Source: JADJLQ01 sp031417835 (GTDB lineage Bacteria > Bacteroidota > Bacteroidia > Chitinophagales > Saprospiraceae). From it: a stretch of DNA of 64,000 bases. Location: positions 1-64,000 of the forward strand of contig JANOWJ010000165.1 of the NCBI GenBank assembly GCA_031417835.1. The letters run 5' to 3'. Shown one piece after another: positions 43,769 through 52,104 of the stretch (positions are counted from its first letter, which is position 1; each line of letters starts with the position of its first letter). A program made the position numbers and the translations under genes. The notes under the pieces are model-generated. The model made no database searches and was not told where the DNA came from. It saw only the letters and a list, made by a program, of their open reading frames with translations.

Positions 43769-45067
43769 ATGCAGCCACTTACGATAGTAAAAAATGACCC
43801 CAAAGTGATTCAAAGTTGGGCCATGTTTGATTGGGCCAATAGCTCTTATTCTTTAGTGATATCCTCCGCTATATTTCCTGCTTACTTTGCAAGTGTGACG
43901 GACGCGACGATCCAGGTGGGTCAGTCTTCGATACCCAATAGCGCCTATTTTTCCTTTACGATATCTATTGCGTATATATTTGTTGCATTGGGTCTGCCGA
44001 TCTTAAGTGGGATTGCTGATTACAGCGGTAAACGATTATTCTTTTTAAGATTATTCACAGTGATAGGATCAATAGCTTGTGTGTCTTTGTTTTTTTTTAG
44101 GAATATGCAGACACTTTGGTTGGGGACTGCCGGCTTTATGATCGCAAGCATAGGCTTTACCAGCAGTCTGGTATTTTACAATTCTTATCTGCCCGTGATT
44201 GCGACCGAAGATAAATATGATAAGACCAGTGCTCGAGGATTTGCTTACGGCTATGTCGGCAGTGTTATTCTCCTCATTGTCAATCTTCTGATCATACAGA
44301 AGAAAGAATGGTTCGGTATCCAGGATGAAGGGTTTGCTGTGCGACTCGCATTTATTATGGTCGGACTGTGGTGGTTTTTATTCGCTCAAATCCCGTTTCG
44401 TCGGTTGCCATCAGATTCTACAGCAAAATTTGGCAAAGGCATTTGGAAAAAAGGGTATCATGAGCTGATGATCGTATGGGAAAAATTAAAACATCAAAAC
44501 CATTTGCGCCGATTCCTGATCGCTTTTTTCTTTTACAGCGCAGGTGTGCAGACCGTGCTTTATATGGCGGCAACCTTTGCTAGTGATGAACTTAAATTTG
44601 GAGGTTCTGAGTTGATCGTCATCATACTCATCTTACAATTAGTTGGATTAGTCGGGGCCAATTTCTTTGCCCTGGTATCCCGGATGAAAGGGAATAAATT
44701 TTCACTTTTGACCATGCTCCTCTTATGGATTATCGTGTGCATCTGTGCTTACTTTACGTATACTAAGTCACAGTTTTATATCATTGCTGCCGGAGTAGGA
44801 TTAGTCATGGGGGGCATTCAGGCACTCTCCAGATCCACTTATGGCAAGCTATTAGACTCCAACGAGGTCGATATTACTTCATATTTCAGCTTCTATGATG
44901 TATTAGAAAAGCTAGCGATAGTCATTGGTACGTTTAGTTTTGGCTATATCAATTTGATCAGCGGGGGCATGCGCAACAGTGTATTGATCTTGATCGTATA
45001 TTTTGCTATAGGTATAGCCATCTTATCATCTGTAAATATGGATAAAACACAGCGCGATCGTAAATAA
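43769..45067 (+). CDS. MFS transporter, UMF1 (Atg22-like) family
   Basis: 432 residues with about 12 membrane helices. The N-terminal VIQSWAMFDWANSSYSLVISSAIFP segment is the hallmark of the UMF1/Atg22 family, followed by the MFS loop motif GIADYSGKRLFFLRLF. In yeast Atg22 exports amino acids from the vacuole; the bacterial members have no defined substrate. It is monocistronic and convergent with rplY, separated by a terminator hairpin at 45142-45173. Confidence 0.9.
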   Translation: MQPLTIVKNDPKVIQSWAMFDWANSSYSLVISSAIFPAYFASVTDATIQVGQSSIPNSAYFSFTISIAYIFVALGLPILSGIADYSGKRLFFLRLFTVIGSIACVSLFFFRNMQTLWLGTAGFMIASIGFTSSLVFYNSYLPVIATEDKYDKTSARGFAYGYVGSVILLIVNLLIIQKKEWFGIQDEGFAVRLAFIMVGLWWFLFAQIPFRRLPSDSTAKFGKGIWKKGYHELMIVWEKLKHQNHLRRFLIAFFFYSAGVQTVLYMAATFASDELKFGGSELIVIILILQLVGLVGANFFALVSRMKGNKFSLLTMLLLWIIVCICAYFTYTKSQFYIIAAGVGLVMGGIQALSRSTYGKLLDSNEVDITSYFSFYDVLEKLAIVIGTFSFGYINLISGGMRNSVLILIVYFAIGIAILSSVNMDKTQRDRK

Positions 45068-45136
45068 CTCAATCTACTCGGTGGTAAAAGCAGGTAATCG
45101 GACGACCGCCAATGACATTAACTACAGGATAGCCTC

Positions 45137-45180
45137 AAAAAAAAAGAGATCTCACTGTCGCGAGACCTCTTTTCTTCTTT
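45137..45180. terminator. Bidirectional terminator between UMF1 transporter and rplY
   Basis: Arms AAAAGAGATCTC (45142-45153) and GAGACCTCTTTT (45162-45173) pair around an 8-base loop with one imperfect pair, which is a G-U wobble on the minus-strand RNA. U-rich tracts follow on both sides. It lies between two convergent stop codons. Confidence 0.75.
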
Positions 45181-45204
45181 ATTATAAAACTATTCGCTTT
45201 CAGA

Positions 45205-45879
45205 TTATTTTTTCCCGCCTTCTTTTTTAGGAGCGGCTGCAGCAGCTGCAGGTGCGGCTTTGGCGGCAGGAGCCGCTTTGGCAGCAGGAGCAGCCTTAGC
45301 TGCTGCGGCTGGAGTCGGAGTTTCCTCTTTGAGTGATCTAGGTATGATCACATTTGCTACAGGAATAGCACCATCGGTCACACAGATGATCCCTTCTGGC
45401 AATTTGATATCCCTAATCCTCATCGTAGCAGAAAGTTCGATATTCGTCACATCTGCTTTGATTTCATTGACGAGATTTTCAGGAGAGCTTTTTATTTTTA
45501 TTTTACGCAATCGCTGTACTAATTTTCCGCCGGACTTTACGCCTACTGCATAACCTTCGAGCTTTACCGGGACTTCGACTAAAATTAATTTGCCGGGGAT
45601 TAATTCCATAAAGTCAATGTGCGCTACACTGTCATTGACCGGGTTAAATTGTATGGATTTTACAAATACTTTTAAAGCACCCTTAGAAGTATTGAGCTGA
45701 GCCACTTTAAACTCAGGTGTATAAATCAATGCCTTTAATTCTGCAGGTTCAAGAGATACATGGTGATTGGTCGCTCCACCATAGACTACACACGGTACCA
45801 GTGATTTAGCCCGTTCATCTGTTGCACCACGAGTACCGTTTAAGACTCGATCATGTGCTTTTAATTCAACTACTTGCAT
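45205..45879 (-). CDS. rplY: 50S ribosomal protein L25/Ctc
   Basis: 224 residues, the long Ctc/TL5 form. An L25 domain (about 1-90; VELKAHDRVLNGTRGATDERAKSLVPCVVYGG) binds 5S rRNA, and a C-terminal beta domain (about 95-185; GVKSGGKLVQRLRKIKIKS) is followed by a 35-residue tail of repeated AAPAAKA units and basic residues. The tail is low-complexity and may vary among strains. The -7 box lies at 45909-45916. Confidence 0.95.
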   Translation of the reverse strand: MQVVELKAHDRVLNGTRGATDERAKSLVPCVVYGGATNHHVSLEPAELKALIYTPEFKVAQLNTSKGALKVFVKSIQFNPVNDSVAHIDFMELIPGKLILVEVPVKLEGYAVGVKSGGKLVQRLRKIKIKSSPENLVNEIKADVTNIELSATMRIRDIKLPEGIICVTDGAIPVANVIIPRSLKEETPTPAAAAKAAPAAKAAPAAKAAPAAAAAAPKKEGGKK

Positions 45880-45908
45880 ATGGAATGCCCCTTTTTATTA
45901 TTGGGCGG

Positions 45909-45916
45909 CAAAGATA
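45909..45916 (-). promoter_or_regulatory. -7 promoter element of rplY
   Basis: The minus strand reads TATCTTTG; a TTG that could be the -33 element is at 45943-45941. The leader would be about 25 nt. Confidence 0.55.
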
Positions 45917-46009
45917 TAAATAAATTTTCATTGGGATATACAATTTTCCCAATTTACTTTTAAATGGCTTAATATATTGATAAACAGTTAATTGTGACCC
46001 ATTCTCAAG

Positions 46010-46936
46010 CTAGTCTGCGTATAAAGCAGCTATAGAGCGATATTCGTGGACCGTGCGGATGGCTTTGGCAAATAGATCTGCCGAGGACAGCACGACGATC
46101 TTATCACTCGATTGTTTCAATGGGAGGGTATCGGTGACGATTAATTGGGAGATATTGGACGCCTCGATTTTTTCATAAGCTTGTCCGGATAATACAGGGT
46201 GGGTACAAATGACTTTGACTGAGTTAGCTCCTTTTTCTTTTAATGCCTTAGCCGCGGCACACAATGTACCGGCCGTATCGACGATATCATCTACCAGGAT
46301 CACATCTTTATCAGCTACCTCTCCTATGACCATCATCGAATTGACTTCATTAGCCCGAGCCCTTGATTTGTCACAGATGACCAAGTCGGTATTAAAATGT
46401 TTGGCATAATTGCGCGCACGTTTCACTCCGCCTACATCAGGACAAGAAAATACGGTGTTTTCGTCAATCATACTTTTGAGATAAGGCTTGAATATGGCCT
46501 CGCTCCGTAAATGATCAACTGGAATATCAAAGAACCCCTGGATCTGGTCTGCATGAAGATCCATAGTCATGACCCGATTGGCTCCGGCAGTATGCAGTAG
46601 ATTGGCTATGAGCTTAGCAGTGATAGGCACCCGACTTTTATCTTTTCTATCTTGTCTTGCAAAACCAAAATAGGGGATTACAGCGGTGATATAATCTGCA
46701 CTTGCTCTCCTGGCCGTATCTATGAATAAAAGGGTTTCAAAAAGGTTGTCTACCGGCGCATTAGTCGATTGTATGAAGAATACGAAAGCACCTCGGACGG
46801 ATTCATTGATGATCGGATGCATCTCGCCATCACTAAATCGCTGCAGGGACATTTCTCCAAGTGCCTGGCCGTAGGATTTCATTATTTTATCTGATAAATA
46901 TCTGGAACCCGTACCGGAGAAAATTTTAACTACCAT
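46010..46936 (-). CDS. prs: Ribose-phosphate pyrophosphokinase
   Basis: 308 residues, full length. The flexible loop FARQDRKDKSRVPITAKL, the metal site TMDLHADQIQGFF and the PRPP-binding loop DVILVDDIVDTAGTL are present. It makes PRPP from ribose-5-phosphate and ATP for nucleotide, His and Trp synthesis. It has its own promoter (46956-46963) and lies next to rplY, a frequent pairing in Bacteroidota. Confidence 0.97.
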   Translation of the reverse strand: MVVKIFSGTGSRYLSDKIMKSYGQALGEMSLQRFSDGEMHPIINESVRGAFVFFIQSTNAPVDNLFETLLFIDTARRASADYITAVIPYFGFARQDRKDKSRVPITAKLIANLLHTAGANRVMTMDLHADQIQGFFDIPVDHLRSEAIFKPYLKSMIDENTVFSCPDVGGVKRARNYAKHFNTDLVICDKSRARANEVNSMMVIGEVADKDVILVDDIVDTAGTLCAAAKALKEKGANSVKVICTHPVLSGQAYEKIEASNISQLIVTDTLPLKQSSDKIVVLSSADLFAKAIRTVHEYRSIAALYAD

Positions 46937-46955
46937 TAAATTGGGAATTGAATGA

Positions 46956-46963
46956 CAAAGGTA
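46956..46963 (-). promoter_or_regulatory. -7 promoter element of prs
   Basis: The minus strand reads TACCTTTG (TAnnTTTG) with a predicted leader of about 15 nt to the ATG at 46936. Confidence 0.55.
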
Positions 46964-47050
46964 GTCAATGAGGTCAATTTATGGTGCGTTCCTGACAGGT
47001 ATTCGTAATTAATTCGAGACAACTTATGTTACATTCAGTCGAGAGACCTA

Positions 47051-48175
47051 TCATGATGATATCAGAGGTTTGTATACATCCTCGAGATATTCCTTGGAAA
47101 TTTTTGAGGAACTAAACTTTTTTAAGTGGGCAGTGCGTCTTGCAATCGTGCCTTGCTGATATTCTTTTTTATCAAGTCTTTCTATTTTCACAGCCAGATC
47201 ATCTGGGCGCTTGGGGTCAAAATATATTGCAAGATCTCCCCCTGCCTCTGGCAAAGAAGAGCAATCAGAAGTGATCACCGGTATGTGAGCCGCTATACCC
47301 TCTAGCACCGGAAGGCCAAATCCTTCACCAAGGGATGGATAGATCAAAGCCTCAGCTCCGGCATACAATGTCCTTACTTCCTTCCTGAGGAGGTTCGGTA
47401 AAAATTTAACCCATCTACCTAAATTGAATTTTGCGATGTGCGCCGAGATCTTTTGTTGATAGCCATTTCCTTTGCCTGCGACTACCAGTATATTTCTCCT
47501 AGACTCTGGGATCAATTGTAAAGCTTGTAGAATCACAATGAGATTTTTTCGATAAGTGATAGAACCAACATAAAGTAGATACTGGTCTGGCAATTGATAG
47601 TGTTCGCGTAAAGCTCCTAGCTCTGCATCCGATACCTTTTGGTCAAATAAAGGATCATAGGATTGATATACTACTTTGATTTTGGAGGGATCTATTGAAA
47701 AATAATGGTTCAATTCTGACTTGGTAGCTTCGCTGATAGCGATGATCAGATCGGCTCGATTCAGTGCCGAGCGGGTCTTGAGATCATAGATCCATCGATC
47801 AGGAAGTGGAAAATCTTGTGGGAAGGACTTGTACAACACATCGTGGATGGTCACTACGGTAGGAATATTACAATTTAAAGGTATGAGAGGTAGCTCATTG
47901 CTCAGCCCATGATAAAGTTGACAAGTGCTGTCGCGGATTGCTCGATTCAGGTTGATACTCCGATGATACCATGAAGGTTTAGGCAAGGATCTAATCTGAA
48001 ATCGAGGATCTTCAAAATAGTGTTTGGTTAATTCATTTTTGATTGGTCGCCGATCGAAGAGTACAGCATGAAAAGCAGGGTCTTCCGTATGTAGACTATT
48101 CACCAAGGTCCGGCTATAATACCCTAGGCCTGTGGGATTGTGAAAGAGTCGTTTTGCATCATACCCGACTATCAT
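47051..48175 (-). CDS. Glycosyltransferase family 4 (GT-B)
   Basis: 374 residues. The GT-B fold is indicated by the N-terminal NPTGLGYYSRTLVNSL loop, the middle YLLYVGSITYRKNLIVILQAL strand and the C-terminal donor-site motif YPSLGEGFGLPVLEGIAAHIPVI with the EX7E glutamates. It is retaining and uses nucleotide sugars; the acceptor is not known. It starts 2 bp after the stop of the M16 peptidase gene, which suggests cotranscription. Confidence 0.93.
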   Translation of the reverse strand: MIVGYDAKRLFHNPTGLGYYSRTLVNSLHTEDPAFHAVLFDRRPIKNELTKHYFEDPRFQIRSLPKPSWYHRSINLNRAIRDSTCQLYHGLSNELPLIPLNCNIPTVVTIHDVLYKSFPQDFPLPDRWIYDLKTRSALNRADLIIAISEATKSELNHYFSIDPSKIKVVYQSYDPLFDQKVSDAELGALREHYQLPDQYLLYVGSITYRKNLIVILQALQLIPESRRNILVVAGKGNGYQQKISAHIAKFNLGRWVKFLPNLLRKEVRTLYAGAEALIYPSLGEGFGLPVLEGIAAHIPVITSDCSSLPEAGGDLAIYFDPKRPDDLAVKIERLDKKEYQQGTIARRTAHLKKFSSSKISKEYLEDVYKPLISS

Positions 48176-48177
48176 TA

Positions 48178-50889
48178 TTATAACAACTGTTCTATTATAT
48201 TGCCATCACCATCGACCAAGATGATATGTTGGAATCCCAAAGTCTTCAATTCTTCTAAAACGATATCTTTATTGCTGACTACAAACCATTGAAGATCACC
48301 AGATCGAATGAGTGATTTGCTCAATGTATGGACTTCTTGCAAGCTCAATGCTCGCACTCGATCCGTGTACTGTGACCAATAAGCAGCGTCCAGATTGTAC
48401 TTGATCTGTTGGGTAAGAGAACTGGATACAGCAGCATTGGTCTCCCAGATGCCAGGGAGGGCCATCACTTGATTGTTTTTAGTTTTTTCAAACTCTTCGA
48501 TCGTGATGGGTTTTTCACTTACAATCCAATCAAATTCTTTAATGATTTCTAAAATGGATTCTTTCGTCTTATCAATCTGTACTTGGGTATATGTGACAAA
48601 GGGTCGGGCTCCGATGGCTTCTTTGATAAAAGCTCCAGCCCCATAGGTCCAATGTTTGTCTTCGCGTAGGTTTAGATTGATTCGAGAGGTAAAATCACCT
48701 CCGAGCACATTGAGCAGCGGCTCTTTGGCAATCTCTGAGATCTGACCATAGGGCTCTATGGTATAGCCCGCTATAATTACAGACTGTTGAACCTCAGGCC
48801 TATGCATCAAATACAGCGTCTGCCCGAAGGTCGGAGCTGGAGGTGCTATAGCTACGATGGGTGCCTCGGGTCCGCTCCATCCATATAATCGACTTTTTAT
48901 CTTTTCTATGATGGAGTCTAAACTGATATCGCCTACCACACTTAGTGTAGCTCCTACCGGAGTAATCCACTCTGTGTAGTATTTTTTGACATCAGATAAA
49001 GTGATCGCTTGCACAGTCTCTTCATAGCCAGAGCCTGGTATACTGTATGGATGGCTGTTGCCATATAAAAACTTTGGCAGGACACGCATGGCCATTTGCA
49101 CCGGATGCACTTTCTCGCGCTGTATGCTAGCTATCTGCAGGGACTTGATCCGTTCAAAGTCGGATGCAGGAAAAGACGGTCTCAGTAATATCTCTGTAAA
49201 CAGATCAAGACTTTGATCCAGGCTTTGTTTTAGACATTCCAAGATGAGATAACATTGATCTTGATCTGCCACAGATTTAATAGATGCGCCAAGCAGACTT
49301 AGTCTTTCGCTGATCTGAAGTGCATCAAGGTCTTGTGTGCCCTCATCGAGCATATTCATGGAGATTGAAGCTAGACCTGCTAATCCGCTGGCCTGATCGC
49401 TGCTCAATCCACCGTGCATCATTAAAGTCACTACGATAGATGGCGAATCTGGACGATTGGCTAAGATGATGTTTAATCCATTGGCCAGCTGAGCTGACAC
49501 TGTCTTTGGAAAAGAAGAGGCAGGTGTGTATCCAACTGGGGGGAGCTGACTCCGATCAGCAAAAGTCGTACTGGTCTCGTATTCCGGGAATGGGGTGGCG
49601 ATGATCGTGTGTGATCCTTCCTGCAACCAATCTTGGGCACATGTAGTGAGATCAGCTAGGCCGGCGCCTTCTATAAATTGATTATATGAACTATAAAAAT
49701 CAGGCCTGTCTCCAAATATTTCACTTTCTGCCAAGACATCGGACTTACCGCCAAAGCCTCCTATTCGCTCAATACCTTTGATAAAACCTGAAAAATATTG
49801 CGATTTTACTCTTAACAGTTCCTCTTCAGTAGGTCCATGAGCTATAAATTCCTTTAGAATCGAAAGGATAGCATGCTCTACTTCTGCCACCTCAATTCCA
49901 CTTTTTACCCTTGACTCGATGATAAAATTGCCCAAAATCTCCCTGGAATAGTTGACCGCTGACACGGAGGTAGATAATTGGTGGTCATAAATAAGGTATT
50001 TGTATAATCGTGAATTTTTGCCACTGCTCAATATGGCTGCAATTAGATCAAAAAAGGCAGCCTCTTTTGTTCCCCATTGTGGAATATTCCAGGCTATGGA
50101 TATTTTGGCCTCTGGTACCCGATCGGAATATTCTTGTCTGGTGTGGCTATGCCTCATCGGTAGATTTACCTCGGTACGAGCTATAGTCGGCCCACTAGGG
50201 ATATGTCCGAAATAATGATTTACTTTTTCCAAAGCTTCCTCAGCTTTGATGGCTCCGGCTATGACCAGGATCGCATTGGCAGCCCCATAATATGTTTTAA
50301 ACCACAGATGGACATCCGCCAGCGTAGCGCCCTCAATATCTTCCATGGATCCGATCACAGTCCACGAGTACGGGTGCCCTTTTGGAAACATGGCTTCCGT
50401 AAATAAATCATCCTCTTTGGCATAAGGCTGATTTTCACCCTGTTTTTTTTCATTGATGACGACTCCCCTTTGCTCATCCAACTTACCTTGATCTATAGCG
50501 CCGATGAGATGGCCCATACGGTCAGATTCTAACCACAATACTTGATTCAAGGCTCCTACCGGTACATTTTGAAAATAATTAGTACGGTCATTATTGGTCG
50601 TGCCATTAAGATCTGTCGCTCCAATGGCCTCTAGTGCTTGAAAATAATCGGTGTTAAAATTTTCACTACCATTAAACATCAGATGCTCAAAAAGATGAGC
50701 AAAGCCACTTTTGCCCGACTTTTCATTTTTTGATCCTACATGATACCATATATTTACTGCAACAATCGGTGCTTTAAAGTCTTCGTGGACGATCAATCGC
50801 AATCCATTGGACAAAACAAATTTTTTAAACGGAATATGGATATCTGACGCTTTGAATATCATCGGAATAGAGCTTGAATTACTTTTCAT
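48178..50889 (-). CDS. M16 family metallopeptidase, two tandem M16 units
   Basis: 903 residues from the ATG at 50889. An in-frame ATG at 50925 lies upstream of a near-consensus -7 box (TTTATTTG), so I prefer the shorter form. The first M16 half has the inverted zinc motif HLFEH (His65, Glu68, His69) and Glu147 in VVINEKKQ. The second half (about 460-900) is the usual inactive M16_C pair, with LNLREDKHWTYGAGAF as the conserved binding region. No clear signal peptide is seen, which would place it in the cytoplasm, although many relatives are periplasmic. Such peptidases degrade peptides in a closed chamber. Confidence 0.93.
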   Translation of the reverse strand: MKSNSSSIPMIFKASDIHIPFKKFVLSNGLRLIVHEDFKAPIVAVNIWYHVGSKNEKSGKSGFAHLFEHLMFNGSENFNTDYFQALEAIGATDLNGTTNNDRTNYFQNVPVGALNQVLWLESDRMGHLIGAIDQGKLDEQRGVVINEKKQGENQPYAKEDDLFTEAMFPKGHPYSWTVIGSMEDIEGATLADVHLWFKTYYGAANAILVIAGAIKAEEALEKVNHYFGHIPSGPTIARTEVNLPMRHSHTRQEYSDRVPEAKISIAWNIPQWGTKEAAFFDLIAAILSSGKNSRLYKYLIYDHQLSTSVSAVNYSREILGNFIIESRVKSGIEVAEVEHAILSILKEFIAHGPTEEELLRVKSQYFSGFIKGIERIGGFGGKSDVLAESEIFGDRPDFYSSYNQFIEGAGLADLTTCAQDWLQEGSHTIIATPFPEYETSTTFADRSQLPPVGYTPASSFPKTVSAQLANGLNIILANRPDSPSIVVTLMMHGGLSSDQASGLAGLASISMNMLDEGTQDLDALQISERLSLLGASIKSVADQDQCYLILECLKQSLDQSLDLFTEILLRPSFPASDFERIKSLQIASIQREKVHPVQMAMRVLPKFLYGNSHPYSIPGSGYEETVQAITLSDVKKYYTEWITPVGATLSVVGDISLDSIIEKIKSRLYGWSGPEAPIVAIAPPAPTFGQTLYLMHRPEVQQSVIIAGYTIEPYGQISEIAKEPLLNVLGGDFTSRINLNLREDKHWTYGAGAFIKEAIGARPFVTYTQVQIDKTKESILEIIKEFDWIVSEKPITIEEFEKTKNNQVMALPGIWETNAAVSSSLTQQIKYNLDAAYWSQYTDRVRALSLQEVHTLSKSLIRSGDLQWFVVSNKDIVLEELKTLGFQHIILVDGDGNIIEQLL

Positions 50890-51000
50890 ATTTGTGGGTG
50901 CAAATAAATAGGTTTTATTGGACAATGATCGTACAAAGTTTTAGGGGTTGATCCGATTGGGTCGACCTGCTTTGGATGGATCTGGTTGTTTTCATTTTTT

Positions 51001-51008
51001 TATCTTTG
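51001..51008 (+). promoter_or_regulatory. -7 promoter element of the DUF983 gene
   Basis: TATCTTTG matches TAnnTTTG and ends 8 bp before the ATG at 51017. It supports that start over the upstream in-frame ATG at 50948. Confidence 0.6.
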
Positions 51009-51016
51009 TGATAGTT

Positions 51017-51403
51017 ATGTCCAGATTTATAGCCAAAATCTCCGCCATCTTGGGCTTTAGATGTCCCCGATGTGAGCAGGGCAAGATGTTTTCCCATCGG
51101 GCCTTTGATTTTAAACACTTTCTCGATATGCCTGAGCGATGTATTACGTGCGGACTACAGTTCATGCCAGAGCCTGGCTTTTACATGGGAGCCATGTTTG
51201 TGTCCTACGGCTTATTTTCATGGGGCATGCTGGGCCTTATTGCGGTCTTTTACCTGGTCTTGCATGTAGGAATTAATCTAGCCATCTTCCTTTCAGTATT
51301 GGCGGGATTGATCAGTTTTACCTACGTGATCAGGCTCTCCAGAGTCATAGCACTACACATGGCCAGGTCATTCAATGCGGCCTACAAGGTTAAAAAAACG
51401 TAA
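51017..51403 (+). CDS. DUF983 zinc-ribbon membrane protein
   Basis: 128 residues from the ATG at 51017. A zinc ribbon (FRCPRCEQGKMF, then ERCITCGLQF) precedes two hydrophobic helices (VSYGLFSWGMLGLIAVFYLVL and the following FLSVLAGLISFTYVI). DUF983 proteins are small inner-membrane proteins of unknown function, often near cytochrome oxidase genes in proteobacteria; here the neighbours give no clue. The upstream in-frame ATG at 50948 would start before the promoter box. Confidence 0.85.
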   Translation: MSRFIAKISAILGFRCPRCEQGKMFSHRAFDFKHFLDMPERCITCGLQFMPEPGFYMGAMFVSYGLFSWGMLGLIAVFYLVLHVGINLAIFLSVLAGLISFTYVIRLSRVIALHMARSFNAAYKVKKT

Positions 51404-51422
51404 ATCAAGGGTTAGCCTCAAG

Positions 51423-51839
51423 CTACTTTCGTACGAGATATCTCAACTGTAAAGGGTCAAATGATTTAGGCCTTGCACTATCAGCCTCAGCCCAAGAGTC
51501 TACCGGTTTAAAATCCAATAAGATGCTATCCTGGCCGTGAGGCTCTATGATCCCTATCAGTATTTTGTCTTTGAGAATGCCCCGATCAAAGTCAAATAAA
51601 TTTATACGATCAGGTTGGGTAGTGGTATCGACATCATATTTGACCGTAAAGGTATCGTCCAAGAATGGGCCATGAAAGATCCAATGCAGTATGCTGTCCC
51701 CTTCAAAGACCATCGCCTGCTCACCATTCGTCATATCCCAGTGACCTTCCAGAAAATCGTCTGGTTTGGAGGTACAGGTTACAATAAGTAACAAAATGAA
51801 AATATAAAATAAATAAAGGTGGTGTTTAGACGGTCGCAA
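51423..51839 (-). CDS. Small lipoprotein of unknown function
   Basis: About 138 residues. The frame is open from 51896, but there is no ATG; the TTG at 51839 gives a good lipoprotein signal, MRPSKHHLYLFYIFILLLIVTC, and lies just after a -7-like TAATTTTG at 51850-51843. The mature part has alternating strands (GHWDMTNGEQAMVFEGDSIL) similar to small lipocalin-like proteins, but no family is recognised. It is convergent with the DUF983 gene. Confidence 0.6.
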   Translation of the reverse strand: MRPSKHHLYLFYIFILLLIVTCTSKPDDFLEGHWDMTNGEQAMVFEGDSILHWIFHGPFLDDTFTVKYDVDTTTQPDRINLFDFDRGILKDKILIGIIEPHGQDSILLDFKPVDSWAEADSARPKSFDPLQLRYLVRK

Positions 51840-51953
51840 GCCCAAAATTAAACCTAAATTAAACTTAAACAAAATTATTGTCAAGGAGTCTTGCAAATAT
51901 GGTATGATGAACCTTTAATTATTTATTCTTTTCAAGACATAAAATCAAATCCT

Positions 51954-52077
51954 ATGCAGTCGACTCGTACCAAAAATCAAGCTGATTGCCTTAGTTACCA
52001 CAATGATATTGACAGGGCTTTTATTGACTTTTATCTGGTTTTGTCCTCAAATTTTTAAGAAAGTTCCTACACTTTGA
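51954..52077 (+). pseudogene. Possible frameshifted small membrane protein
   Basis: An ATG at 51954 opens MQSTRTKN; shifting by one base at the A-run near 51971-51975 gives a hydrophobic helix (LIALVTTMILTGLLLTFIWF) followed by a basic tail and TGA at 52075-52077. The combined product would be about 41 residues, a plausible single-pass membrane peptide, but the frame is broken as read. It could equally be chance. Confidence 0.25.
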
Positions 52078-52104
52078 ACCATCTTTGTGACTAATCGCAC
52101 TACT

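Noticed and set aside
45230..45310. GCAGGAGCGG-like tandem repeats at the end of rplY
   Set aside because: They encode the Ala/Pro/Lys tail of L25 in frame and need no separate explanation.
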